The position numbers and the translations under genes were made by a program. This document shows positions 1-7,632 of a stretch of 64,000 nucleotides of DNA, in pieces. A model generated the notes under the pieces. That model searched no databases. It was not told where the DNA came from and saw only the letters and a program-made list of their open reading frames with translations. The number at the start of each line of letters is the position of its first letter. Position 1 is the stretch's first letter. The stretch comes from an uncultured Alphaproteobacteria bacterium (GTDB lineage Bacteria > Pseudomonadota > Alphaproteobacteria > HIMB59 > GCA-002718135): the NCBI GenBank assembly GCA_902537325.1, contig CACBAT010000004.1:24001-88000 (forward strand). Reading direction: 5' to 3'.

Positions 1-1
1 T

Positions 2-460
2 TTTGGAAAAGAAATAAGAAATCTTGCTAATAAAGATAAAAATATTTACCTTATAGTTGGAGACATAGGCTATAGAGTTTTTGATGATTTTAGATCTGAA
101 TTTCCAGATAGATTTTTAAATTTAGGAATATGTGAGCAAAGTATTATAGGTGTAGCTGCTGGACTTGCTTTAGAGGGATTGAAACCATGGGTTTATACAA
201 TAACTCCTTTTTTAATAGAAAGACCATTTGAGCAAATAAAATTAGATATAGATCAACAAAAAGCAAATGTTAAATTAGTAGGTTATGCGGATTATCCAAC
301 TCTTGGACCAACACATAAAGAAATAAATGCAAAAAAAATGATGGGTTTATTTAAGAATATTAAATCATTTTATCCAAAAAATGAAAGAGAAGTAATAAAA
401 ACTACAAAACATTGCTATAAATCTATAGGACCATGTTTTATAAGTTTAAAATCATTATAA
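2..460 (+). CDS. Transketolase-like subunit, pyrimidine-binding domain (5' end outside window)
   Basis: The reading frame is open from base 2, so the true start lies left of the window. The visible 152 residues include GDIGYRVFDDF, FLNLGICEQSIIGVAAGLA and PFEQIK, the pattern of the transketolase/DXPS pyrimidine-binding domain; the Glu of GICEQ is the residue that normally activates thiamine diphosphate. The protein stops soon after this domain, so the usual C-terminal transketolase domain is missing. It is therefore probably one half of a split enzyme, with a diphosphate-binding partner gene further left. In a sugar cluster such an enzyme could move two-carbon units onto a sugar precursor, but that role is inferred. 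It is followed 10 bases later by a methyltransferase gene on the same strand. Confidence 0.75.
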   Translation, partial: FGKEIRNLANKDKNIYLIVGDIGYRVFDDFRSEFPDRFLNLGICEQSIIGVAAGLALEGLKPWVYTITPFLIERPFEQIKLDIDQQKANVKLVGYADYPTLGPTHKEINAKKMMGLFKNIKSFYPKNEREVIKTTKHCYKSIGPCFISLKSL

Positions 461-470
461 TAATTAAATT

Positions 471-1151
471 GTGTATTTAAAAAAAATGGGAAAATTGTTA
501 AATATAGTTACTCCACTACATCAAGCTACAAATAGAAAGTATCTTGATAGAATGATTGATGATAAAATAAATTGCATGCAAATTGCAAAGAAATATGAAG
601 CTGATTATTGGGATGGAGACAGAAGATATGGTTACGGTGGTTATAGATACATACCAGGTAGATGGAAACCCGTAGCAGAAAAACTAATAGAAAAATATAA
701 TCTAAATTCTAAATCCTCAATACTAGATGTTGGTTGTGGTAAAGGTTTCTTATTACATGAAATAAAACTGCTCATACCCAAAATAAAAATTGCAGGTTTT
801 GACATATCTACGCACGGAATTGATTGCGCTAAAGATACTGTTAGAAAAAACCTTTTTATTCACGATGCTAAAGATAAATTTCCATTTAAGAATGATGAAT
901 TTGATTTAGTTATTTCTCTTGGATGTTTGCATAATTTAAGATTACCAGAATTAAAAATTAGTTTATCTGAGATAGATAGAGTTGGAAAAAATGGTTATTT
1001 AATGCTTGAAAGTTATAGAAATGAAAAAGAATTGTTTAATCTTCAATGTTGGGCTTTAACTTGTGAGTCCTTTTTTGATAAAGATGAATGGATTTGGCTT
1101 TATAAATTCTTTGGTTATAATGGGGATTATGAATTTATTTATTTTGAATAG
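471..1151 (+). CDS. Class I SAM-dependent methyltransferase, surface-sugar cluster
   Basis: This 226-residue protein carries SAM-binding motif I (SILDVGCGKGFL, residues 83-94) and an acidic residue after beta 2 (GFDIS, about 110-113). A later strand, FDLVISLGCLHNL (about 144-156), resembles the Methyltransf_11/25 core. Residues 42-65 are rich in Tyr, Gly and Trp, which is not part of the common core and may bind the substrate. The start used is GTG at 471; an ATG at 486 would remove five residues and cannot be excluded. It lies between a transketolase fragment and a dehydrogenase gene, with a 5-base gap to the latter. A sugar or lipid-linked sugar is the likely methyl acceptor by context only. 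Confidence 0.8.
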   Translation: MYLKKMGKLLNIVTPLHQATNRKYLDRMIDDKINCMQIAKKYEADYWDGDRRYGYGGYRYIPGRWKPVAEKLIEKYNLNSKSSILDVGCGKGFLLHEIKLLIPKIKIAGFDISTHGIDCAKDTVRKNLFIHDAKDKFPFKNDEFDLVISLGCLHNLRLPELKISLSEIDRVGKNGYLMLESYRNEKELFNLQCWALTCESFFDKDEWIWLYKFFGYNGDYEFIYFE

Positions 1152-1156
1152 AAATT

Positions 1157-2185
1157 ATGAAAGCTGCAATACTAGTTAAATCAAAATCTCCTTTAGAAAT
1201 AAAAAATATATCATTGCCAAGTAATCTAAGTTTTGGTCAAGTATTGGTAAATATTAAATATAGTGGTATTTGTGGAGCACAAATTAATGAAATTGATGCT
1301 GTTAAAGGAAAAGATAAATTTCTACCACATTTACTTGGTCATGAAGGTTCTGGTATAGTAGAAAAAATCGGTGAAGGAGTTAAAAAAGTAAAAAAAGGCG
1401 ATAAGGTTATATTGCATTGGCAAAAAGGATCCGGGATACAAAGTGAAACACCAAAATATTACCTAGGTGATAAAGTTATAAATGCTGGCTGGGTAACTAC
1501 TTTTAATGAAAAGGCAATTATTTCAGAAAATAGAGTGACAAAAATACCAGATAATTTTAGTTTAAAACTGGCAACATTGTTTGGTTGCTCACTAACAACA
1601 GCCTTTGGAGTTGTAAATAATGATGCAAATATTAAGATTGGAGAATCAGTATTAATTTTAGGTATTGGAGGTGTTGGGTTAAATATTGCTCAAGCTTCCT
1701 CACTAGTTTCATCTTATCCAATAATAGGTGTAGATTTACATAGCTCTAAATTAAAGTTAGGATTAAAACATGGATTAACTCATACAGTAAAATTTGAGCC
1801 AAAAACTTTAAAGAAAAAAATATTTGAGATATTGTCAGGGTCAAAACCAAAATATGTTATCGAAACAACTGGAAAATCTCAAGTTATAGAATTAGCATAT
1901 GATCTAACTTCAGATGAAGGAAAAACAATTCTTGTAGGTGTGCCAAAAAATAAAATAAAAATATATTCTTTGCCGCTGCATTTTGAAAAAGTTCTTACAG
2001 GTTCTCATGGAGGGTCTATTAATCCAGATAGTGACATACCAAATTATATAAGATTAATTTTACACAAAAAAATTGATTTAAGTAAACTTATAACTCATGA
2101 GTTTTCACTAGATCGTATTAATTATGCGATTAAACTTTTTAGAAGCGGTAAAGCCGGGAGAATTCTCATTAAAATGAATAAATAA
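1157..2185 (+). CDS. Medium-chain (zinc-type) alcohol dehydrogenase family protein
   Basis: At 342 residues this has the MDR layout: an N-terminal GroES-like catalytic domain followed by a Rossmann NAD(P) domain. Likely catalytic zinc ligands are C39, H62 with E63 (GHEGSG) and C144. The nucleotide-binding glycine motif is GIGGVG (about 169-174). The cysteine-rich loop that holds a structural zinc in many family members is absent: the segment after GDKVILHW has no Cys cluster. Substrate is unknown. Its place between a methyltransferase and sugar epimerase genes suggests oxidation or reduction of a sugar alcohol or nucleotide-linked sugar. ATG at 1157 begins five bases after the previous stop. 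Confidence 0.8.
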   Translation: MKAAILVKSKSPLEIKNISLPSNLSFGQVLVNIKYSGICGAQINEIDAVKGKDKFLPHLLGHEGSGIVEKIGEGVKKVKKGDKVILHWQKGSGIQSETPKYYLGDKVINAGWVTTFNEKAIISENRVTKIPDNFSLKLATLFGCSLTTAFGVVNNDANIKIGESVLILGIGGVGLNIAQASSLVSSYPIIGVDLHSSKLKLGLKHGLTHTVKFEPKTLKKKIFEILSGSKPKYVIETTGKSQVIELAYDLTSDEGKTILVGVPKNKIKIYSLPLHFEKVLTGSHGGSINPDSDIPNYIRLILHKKIDLSKLITHEFSLDRINYAIKLFRSGKAGRILIKMNK

Positions 2186-2229
2186 TATTTGTTTAAATTA
2201 ATATAAACAAGATTTAGTAAATAAGAAGA

Positions 2230-3084
2230 ATGAAAAAAAATATACTTTTAACAGGTGCAAACGGCTTTGTTGGTTACAACATATACAAACTTTTTGATAA
2301 AAAAAAATACAATATAATATGTTTAATTAAAAAAAAAAATATACATATAAAAAACTATGTTATTTGTGATTTGTCTAAAAAAATAAAACTTAACAAAGAA
2401 ATAAATATCCACGCAATTATTCATTGCGCAGGATCAGATAAAGGTCGAAATTTTTTTAAATTTTATAAAAATAATATACTTGCAACACAAAATTTAGTAG
2501 ATTTTGCTAATTTAAACAAAGTAAAAAAATTTATTTTTCTGTCATCAATTTCAGTATACGGTGATATAAATAATAAAAAACTTAAAATAAATTCAGAAAT
2601 AATTAATCCAAAATTATATGGTTTATCAAAATTAATATGCGAAAAATCAATTCAAGAAAAAAGAAACAAATTTAAATCTATTTCGATAAGATTACCTGGT
2701 ATTATAGGAAAAGGGTCAAAAAAAAATTTTATTTCTAAATTATACAAAAATATAAGCTTATCTAAACAGATTAAAATATTTAATCCTAATTCTCTATTTA
2801 ATAATTGTATTGATGTTGAAGAGCTATCTAAATTTATTTTTCAATTAATTAAAATCAATTTTAAAAAACATGATATTTTAATAGTTGGTTCATCAAATCC
2901 TGTAAGAATTATAGATGTTGTAGATTTAATGAAAGCTAATGTAAAAAGTAAGTCAAAAATAAAAATTTTAAAAAATGAAAGAAACAGTTTTTTAATTGAA
3001 AATACCTATGCAAATCAAAAATATAAGTATAAACCAATTTCTACATATTATACTATAACTAAATTTATAAAACTTAATATATGA
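2230..3084 (+). CDS. NAD-dependent epimerase/dehydratase (extended SDR)
   Basis: The 284-residue protein opens with the Rossmann motif TGANGFVG (8-15). It carries the strand FIFLSSISVYG (101-111) and the catalytic pair Y130 and K134 in YGLSK, with the Ser/Thr just upstream, all as in extended SDR sugar epimerases and dehydratases. It is extremely AT-rich, with many AAA/AAT codons, more so than the housekeeping genes to the right; that is common in exchangeable surface-sugar clusters. The next gene starts inside its stop (ATGA, 4-base overlap), so the two are probably translated together. The exact sugar substrate cannot be read from the sequence. Confidence 0.8.
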   Translation: MKKNILLTGANGFVGYNIYKLFDKKKYNIICLIKKKNIHIKNYVICDLSKKIKLNKEINIHAIIHCAGSDKGRNFFKFYKNNILATQNLVDFANLNKVKKFIFLSSISVYGDINNKKLKINSEIINPKLYGLSKLICEKSIQEKRNKFKSISIRLPGIIGKGSKKNFISKLYKNISLSKQIKIFNPNSLFNNCIDVEELSKFIFQLIKINFKKHDILIVGSSNPVRIIDVVDLMKANVKSKSKIKILKNERNSFLIENTYANQKYKYKPISTYYTITKFIKLNI

Positions 3085-4250
3085 AAAAAGCTCTAATAAT
3101 AGGTGGTGGTTTTGCTGGATGTGCAGCTGCACATCAATTAGAAAACATAGGTGGATGGAATACTACTATAGTCGAAGCTGCACCTTTCCTTGGAGCTGGA
3201 GTAAAAACTAATTTTTATGGTGGTCATCCTTATACTTTTGGGCCGCGACATTTTCTTACTCAAAAGGAGCATCTCTTTGAGTATTTAAATAATATTATTC
3301 CTATGAGATTATGTTCTGAACATGAATTTTTAACATATGTTGAACCCGATCAATCTTTTTATGCTTATCCTATTAATATGCAAGACGTAAAAACTATGCC
3401 CGACTTTAATATTATTAACGAGGAAATGAAAAAACAAAATAAAAATAAAATATCTGAAGCAAAGAACTTAGAAGAGTACTGGATTGCATCAGTAGGTAAA
3501 ACTTTATTTAAAAAAATGATTGATAAATATAACAAAAAAATGTGGTTAGTTGAAGATTGCAAAGATATTGATACATTTAATTGGTCACCAAAAGGAGTTG
3601 CCCTCAAAGATGGTCCGAGAGCTGCATGGGACAGTGCTATTTCTGCATATCCAGTTGATATTGAAGGCTATAATAAATATTTTCCATTTGCAACAAAAGA
3701 TGCAGAGATATTACTTTCAACAAAAATTGAGGATTATGATATTGAAAATAAAAGAGTAAAGATTAAAGGAGAATCTTATAAATTTGATTTAATTATTAAT
3801 ACTATTTCTCCTGATATTTTATTCAACCAATGTTATGGGGAACTACCCTATATAGGTCGAATATTTCATAAGATTGTTATCCCTACTGAACATATTTTTC
3901 CAGAAAATGTATTTTTTTTATATTATGCAAATGAAGAGCAATTCACGAGAATTGTTGAATATAAAAAATTCACAAAGTATAAATCAAAATCTTCTCTTCT
4001 AGGTTTAGAAATTCCTTCTTTAAATGCTGGTAAACATTATCCCCTTCCCTTCAAGTCTGAAATATTAAAAGCTAAAAAGTATCTTGATTTAATGCCTAAA
4101 AATTCTTATTCTATTGGAAGAGCCGGCACTTATACTTATGCAGTTGATATTGATGATTGTATAAATCAAGCTTTGATTATGTCAGAAATAATAAAAGCCG
4201 GTGGAACTGATAATCCTGTACCAGGTGAAGAATATCAAATTAATTTTTAA
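3081..4250 (+). CDS. UDP-galactopyranose mutase-like flavoprotein
   Basis: This 389-residue protein starts with an FAD-binding Rossmann motif (IIGGGFAGCAAA, about 6-17) and an acidic strand end (IVEA). UDP-galactopyranose-mutase-like landmarks include GGHPYTFGPRHF (about 47-58, normally GaHiFHT), FYAYPIN, the KKMW segment, YPVDIEGYNKYF and a C-terminal GRAGTYTYAVDIDDCI. UGM converts UDP-galactopyranose to UDP-galactofuranose using reduced FAD. Departures from the canonical motifs suggest a paralogue acting on a different nucleotide sugar; that is inference. It overlaps the preceding SDR gene by four bases. About 106 bases of nearly pure A/T sequence separate it from the next gene. Confidence 0.72.
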   Translation: MKKALIIGGGFAGCAAAHQLENIGGWNTTIVEAAPFLGAGVKTNFYGGHPYTFGPRHFLTQKEHLFEYLNNIIPMRLCSEHEFLTYVEPDQSFYAYPINMQDVKTMPDFNIINEEMKKQNKNKISEAKNLEEYWIASVGKTLFKKMIDKYNKKMWLVEDCKDIDTFNWSPKGVALKDGPRAAWDSAISAYPVDIEGYNKYFPFATKDAEILLSTKIEDYDIENKRVKIKGESYKFDLIINTISPDILFNQCYGELPYIGRIFHKIVIPTEHIFPENVFFLYYANEEQFTRIVEYKKFTKYKSKSSLLGLEIPSLNAGKHYPLPFKSEILKAKKYLDLMPKNSYSIGRAGTYTYAVDIDDCINQALIMSEIIKAGGTDNPVPGEEYQINF

Positions 4251-4356
4251 ATTTTATATTAAATAATATAGAACATTCTAAAATAAATAAAAATATATTA
4301 AAATAAATTTTAAAATTTAGATATTATTACTTTAATTTTTAAAAATTAAATAACAA

Positions 4357-5256
4357 ATGAAAAAAAATATATTAATTATAAGTGGAGCAAATGCGAAAAT
4401 TTCTCAATCTTTATTTGAATACATATTTAAAGTAAAAAAAGTAACAAAATTCAGTGAAGTTATTCTAATAACAAAGTCAAAAAATTTATTTAATTATAGT
4501 TTGGATAATTTAATTAAAATACATAATATAAAATTGGATTATAATAAGAAAATGAATTTATCAAAACTTAAAAAAATTTGTAATAATTGTAATATTTTTA
4601 TTTTTCATGCGGCAGCTTTAGTACCATCCAAACAAAATTTTAAAAATAGTTTTTATAAAATTAATTGTTACTCACCAATATTGCTTATTAAAGAACTAAA
4701 AATAATTTCAGATAACTTATTTCTTTTTTATTTATCTTCAACCTCAGTATATGATAAATTTTCAAATAGTATTTTAACTGAAAGCGCTCCAAAAACAAAA
4801 GAGGATAAATATGGTTTATCGAAACTTAAATTTGAAAAAGAAATAAAGAAAATAAAATTAAAATCATTTGGTTTAAGAGTTCCAGTATTACTTACTAAAA
4901 ATGTAAAAAATAATTTTTTTTCAAAGATAAAAAAACAGATTAATAATAAAGAAAAAATCTCTATCGGATATCCTGACGAAAAATTTAATGCAATTGGTTT
5001 TGATTTGGATATTTTTAATCTTTTTTTAATTTTTATAAGAAAGAAATATAAAGTTATTCACGAAATATATAATTTAGCTACTATAGAACCAATTTCTCTA
5101 AAAAAATTACTTAGTCAAAACAAAATCACTAATTATTATCAAATAAGTTACCCCATACCCCCAAGAGTAATTAATTGTGATAAATTGATTAAAAAATATC
5201 CTAATATTTTGACTAATACAAAAAAAGCTTTTAATACATTTATTAATGAATATTGA
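4357..5256 (+). CDS. Divergent NAD-dependent epimerase/dehydratase (SDR)
   Basis: The protein is 299 residues long and has an SDR-type fold signature: an N-terminal strand with a degenerate glycine motif (IISGANAKIS, 7-16), FIFHAAALVP (81-90), FYLSSTSVYD (124-133) and the pair Y152/K156 in YGLSK. The usual GxxGxxG is weakened because the second and third glycines are replaced, so cofactor binding may be altered. It is very rich in Lys, Ile and Asn codons built from A and T, like the SDR at 2230-3084. The start of a decayed oxygenase gene overlaps its last 11 bases, which indicates that both once belonged to one operon. Confidence 0.72.
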   Translation: MKKNILIISGANAKISQSLFEYIFKVKKVTKFSEVILITKSKNLFNYSLDNLIKIHNIKLDYNKKMNLSKLKKICNNCNIFIFHAAALVPSKQNFKNSFYKINCYSPILLIKELKIISDNLFLFYLSSTSVYDKFSNSILTESAPKTKEDKYGLSKLKFEKEIKKIKLKSFGLRVPVLLTKNVKNNFFSKIKKQINNKEKISIGYPDEKFNAIGFDLDIFNLFLIFIRKKYKVIHEIYNLATIEPISLKKLLSQNKITNYYQISYPIPPRVINCDKLIKKYPNILTNTKKAFNTFINEY

Positions 5257-5650
5257 GAAATTATTTAAGAAACAAGGTTATATTATTGTTAAAAACGAAA
5301 ACAATAAATATATTGATTCAATAGAACGTGATATATTGAATGTCTTTAAAACTAAAATAATCTTCAAGATATTCATCATAACTTTAATCATAAACATATA
5401 AACAATTATAGATTAAAAGCTTTTTCAAAAATTAATTCTCAAAAAAATTGGGATTTGTCTTATTATAAAATCTGTAAAAGCTCGTTGGACAGATTGATTG
5501 GTCAAGATTTGTCAATTCAAACAAAACTAAATTTATCAATTCAAATGCCTCATGATAAAACCTCTAAGCTTTCCTTCACACTGACACATTGAGTGGTCAA
5601 TCTGAATTTGAAATTGTTGTGTGGACCCCAATAACTAATGCTTATTGCAT
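5246..5650 (+). pseudogene. Decayed, truncated 2-oxoglutarate/Fe(II) oxygenase of carbohydrate-cluster type
   Basis: Three frames join into one protein-like reading. Frame one runs from ATG 5246 (MNIEKLFKKQGYIIVKN...). Near 5354-5357 one A appears to be missing from an A run; the reading then continues as YRLKAFSKINSQKNWDLSYY and LSIQTKLNLSIQMPHDKTSK. A second one-base loss near 5571-5574 leads to LHTDTLSGQSEFEIVVW. The HxD iron-binding pair (HTD) and the surrounding pattern resemble the phytanoyl-CoA-dioxygenase-like enzymes of 'sporadic carbohydrate clusters'. The C-terminal third, including the distal His and Arg, is absent because the sequence runs into a 16S rRNA fragment at about 5645. 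Two frameshifts plus truncation argue for a dead gene, unless the bases are misread. Confidence 0.68.
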
Positions 5651-5700
5651 GTATGAGGCATGCCGCCAGCGTTCGTTCTGAGCCATAATCAAACTCTTAA
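5645..5700 (-). rRNA. 16S rRNA 5'-end fragment (about 53 nt, truncated)
   Basis: On the minus strand, starting near 5697, the sequence reads AGAGTTTGATTATGGCTCAG, then GAACGAACGCTGGCGGCATG, then CCTCATACATGCAA. This is the universal start of bacterial 16S rRNA (E. coli positions about 8-60). It stops matching after CATGCAA at 5645, where GTCGAACG would be expected; the following bases belong to the oxygenase pseudogene. No other part of 16S, 23S or 5S is visible in the window. This fragment therefore cannot make a functional rRNA. It may be a recombination scar, a partial duplication, or an assembly breakpoint. Confidence 0.85.
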
Positions 5701-5860
5701 GTTAAGTAATTTTGACCTAAGTCAAAAAATTACGGAACGTCCGTTAAAGCGGAATACTTCTTGTATTAACAAAAAATATTTGTTGATACGTATTCCATTA
5801 ACATTCGTGAAATAAATTTACGAACTGTTGTCTACGTATCTCTTTATAATCTTATTAACA

Positions 5861-5872
5861 TTTTAAAGAGCA
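5861..5872 (-). promoter_or_regulatory. boxA antitermination site of the rRNA leader
   Basis: The minus strand reads TGCTCTTTAAAA, matching the rRNA boxA consensus TGCTCTTTAACA at 11 of 12 bases. boxA in nascent rRNA binds NusB-NusE and prevents early termination. It lies about 165 bases upstream of the 16S start, directly after the boxB-like hairpin, the usual boxB-then-boxA order. Confidence 0.7.
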
Positions 5873-5873
5873 T

Positions 5874-5912
5874 ACAATTCCTATGTAATTTAATTAAAAA
5901 TTATGGAATTGT
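5874..5912 (-). promoter_or_regulatory. boxB-like hairpin upstream of boxA
   Basis: An 8-base perfect inverted repeat (ACAATTCC at 5874-5881 and GGAATTGT at 5905-5912) can form a hairpin in the leader transcript immediately before boxA. Its position matches boxB in rRNA antitermination leaders. The long 23-base A/T loop is unlike a tight phage boxB, so the label rests on position. Confidence 0.45.
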
Positions 5913-6052
5913 TCTTTTCATGCGAAAAGAGTATATGCCTGTAATAGTATAAAAAACCCTTGTAAAATCATAAAAAAAAATAATTTTCTTAGATTTCTGG
6001 GGATAATTAGGGGTATTAATTAAGAAATAGTATTTTTAAAAGAATCATTGGT

Positions 6053-6129
<77 letters not shown>

Positions 6130-6251
6130 GTTAAATTCATATTATCTAAAATGTAAATATATGTCCAATCAATTTTAAGTAATGTAAATACATAATAATA
6201 AATTAAGTTTAAATTACATAAATATAACATTAATTAAAGCAGCTAAATTAA

Positions 6252-7181
6252 ATGAAAAAAATTTACCTAAATCTTGTATTTCAATTTTTTGCAATAATGC
6301 TGATTGTGAGTATTTTTTTTTTTAATGATTTAGATTTAAGACAAATATTAGTTTTCTTTCAGCCAAAAGTATTTTTTCTATTATTATTTATATTTTCAAT
6401 AAAACTATTTGCAGCATTTTTATTTTTTAAAATTATGGAGATAGTTACAAATAAAAAAGACAGTTTCTTAGAGATTTCAAATACCTTTATCCAAGGTGGA
6501 ATAGTGAATCAATTGGTTCCCGGAGCAGGATTATTATTCAAATATTATAAGTTTAAATTAACATCAAATATATCTTTAGCACAATATTCAACGAGTCAAA
6601 TAATCTTTACATTGATTTCTATAATTTGTTATTTTTTTCTTTCTATAATTTTTGGATTTGTAAATTTTATAGAATTAAATCTTACAAATTTTTTAATATT
6701 TGCAAGTATCTTGTTCTCAGCTTTATTAATTTTTTTTCTACTAAGAGATAAATTAATAAAAACTTTAAAAAAAAATATATTGAGTATAAAAACTATTTCA
6801 TTTGTAATAGACGACTTAAAAAAAATTAAAAATCTAATTAAATATAGGATTAATTTATTAATATTGATATCATTTATGATACTCTTAAAATGTTTTTTTG
6901 AATGTATAGCATTTTATTATGCGATAATAATTTATGATACCCCAAGTTCGTTTGTAGAGTCAGCTTATTTATATTTAAGTTCATTCCTTATCACTTTAGT
7001 AACCCTAATGAACTTCATAGGTATTTTTGAAATAATTTTAACTTTTTCTGCCTCTTTAATTTCTAACAACTATATTGATATATTATTTGTCGGATTGGGT
7101 TTTAATATTCTTAATAATCTGTCCTTATTTTTAATTATATTAATGATTTTTTTAATAAATTTTTTTAAAAGATTGCTTTAA
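6252..7181 (+). CDS. Polytopic membrane protein, lysylphosphatidylglycerol synthase TM-domain/flippase-like
   Basis: The 309-residue protein is almost entirely hydrophobic, with about 7-8 predicted membrane segments. Residues around 79-95 (IQGGIVNQLVPGAGLLFKYY) match the Nxx(V/I)PGxGxxxRxy-type core of the LPG synthase TM/UPF0104 (YbhN, AglD) family, whose members flip or sense lipids. There is no soluble synthase domain, so a lipid-handling or transport role is more likely than lysyl transfer. It lies on the plus strand between two minus-strand tRNA-Met genes and 122 bases to the right of the initiator tRNA. Family assignment is by pattern only; the substrate is unknown. Confidence 0.6.
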   Translation: MKKIYLNLVFQFFAIMLIVSIFFFNDLDLRQILVFFQPKVFFLLLFIFSIKLFAAFLFFKIMEIVTNKKDSFLEISNTFIQGGIVNQLVPGAGLLFKYYKFKLTSNISLAQYSTSQIIFTLISIICYFFLSIIFGFVNFIELNLTNFLIFASILFSALLIFFLLRDKLIKTLKKNILSIKTISFVIDDLKKIKNLIKYRINLLILISFMILLKCFFECIAFYYAIIIYDTPSSFVESAYLYLSSFLITLVTLMNFIGIFEIILTFSASLISNNYIDILFVGLGFNILNNLSLFLIILMIFLINFFKRLL

Positions 7182-7190
7182 GATAATATT

Positions 7191-7267
7191 TGGTAGCGGA
7201 GGAGGGATTTGAACCCCCGACATCACGAATATGAGCCGTGCGCTCTGACCAACTGAGCTACTCCGCC
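7191..7267 (-). tRNA. Elongator tRNA-Met (CAT)
   Basis: The 77-nt cloverleaf has acceptor GGCGGAG/CTCCGCT (G1-U72 wobble), D arm AGCTCAGTTGGTCAGAGC, anticodon loop CTCATAT with anticodon CAT, T arm TCGGGGGTTCAAATCCCTC and encoded CCA (7191-7193). Acceptor and T-arm sequences look like alphaproteobacterial elongator tRNA-Met. A CAT anticodon could also mean lysidine-modified tRNA-Ile2, but acceptor bases point to Met. It lies 10 bases beyond the membrane-protein gene and immediately upstream of sufA. Confidence 0.88.
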
Positions 7268-7277
7268 AGACTTTTTT

Positions 7278-7613
7278 TTAAACACTAAATGATTCTCCAC
7301 ATCCGCATGTGCTTTTTTCATTTGGGTTATCAAATACAAATCTTGAAGAAAGTTTATCTTCTCTATAATCCATAATTGATCCTAATAAAAACATAGTAGC
7401 CTTAGGATCAATTAATACTTTAGCTCCATCTTGATCAATAATTTCAAAGTTTTTAAAATCAGATGAATTGCCAAAGTCTAATTTATATGCATATCCACTA
7501 CAACCAGACTTATCTACTCCAATAACAACAGAATCCATACCATTGGGAGCATTAGACATTATTTTTTTTATTTGTTCAGTAGCCTTTGATGTTATAGATA
7601 AAATGTTATTCAT
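7278..7613 (-). CDS. sufA: A-type iron-sulfur carrier protein (SufA/IscA/ErpA family)
   Basis: Counting from ATG 7613, the protein has 111 residues and the three cysteines that bind the cluster: C38 (SGCSGYAY) and C103/C105 (CGCGESF). A-type carriers pass Fe-S clusters from the SUF scaffold to target proteins. A longer reading from 7652 would overlap the upstream sufT gene and adds a hydrophobic stretch unlike the family, so the shorter start is preferred. It is the last gene of the leftward SUF operon and lies 19 bases after sufT. SufA and ErpA cannot be told apart from sequence alone; operon position favours SufA. Confidence 0.9.
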   Translation of the reverse strand: MNNILSITSKATEQIKKIMSNAPNGMDSVVIGVDKSGCSGYAYKLDFGNSSDFKNFEIIDQDGAKVLIDPKATMFLLGSIMDYREDKLSSRFVFDNPNEKSTCGCGESFSV

Positions 7614-7632
7614 ATTATTGTTATAAATTAAA

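Larger units (their letters stand above)
5701..6052 (-). promoter_or_regulatory. rRNA operon leader and promoter region preceding the truncated 16S
   Basis: These 352 bases contain no ORF and lie directly upstream, in the minus direction, of the 16S start. They carry several hairpins typical of an rRNA leader: 5710-5716 with 5721-5727 (TTTTGAC/GTCAAAA), 5733-5745 (ACGGA/TCCGT), and 5751-5757 with 5790-5796 (GGAATAC/GTATTCC) enclosing an inner 11-pair stem at 5763-5773 and 5779-5789. A boxB-like hairpin and boxA follow further upstream. Bases 5912-6052 should hold the promoter; a TATACT (5946-5951, minus strand) is a possible -10, but no convincing -35 lies at the right distance. The leader looks intact although the gene it should drive is missing. 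Confidence 0.7.

Noticed and set aside
2189..2210. Seven-pair hairpin (TTGTTTA/TAAACAA) between the MDR and SDR genes
   Set aside because: AT-rich stem without a following T run; not enough to call a terminator.
4331..4350. Perfect 20-base palindrome TTTAATTTTTAAAAATTAAA before the second SDR gene
   Set aside because: Only A and T in a nearly pure A/T spacer; low-complexity palindromes are expected there.
5701..6052. Possible 5S rRNA or other RNA gene in the spacer
   Set aside because: None of the conserved 5S motifs (such as CCGAACTCGGAAG) is present on either strand; leader features explain the region.
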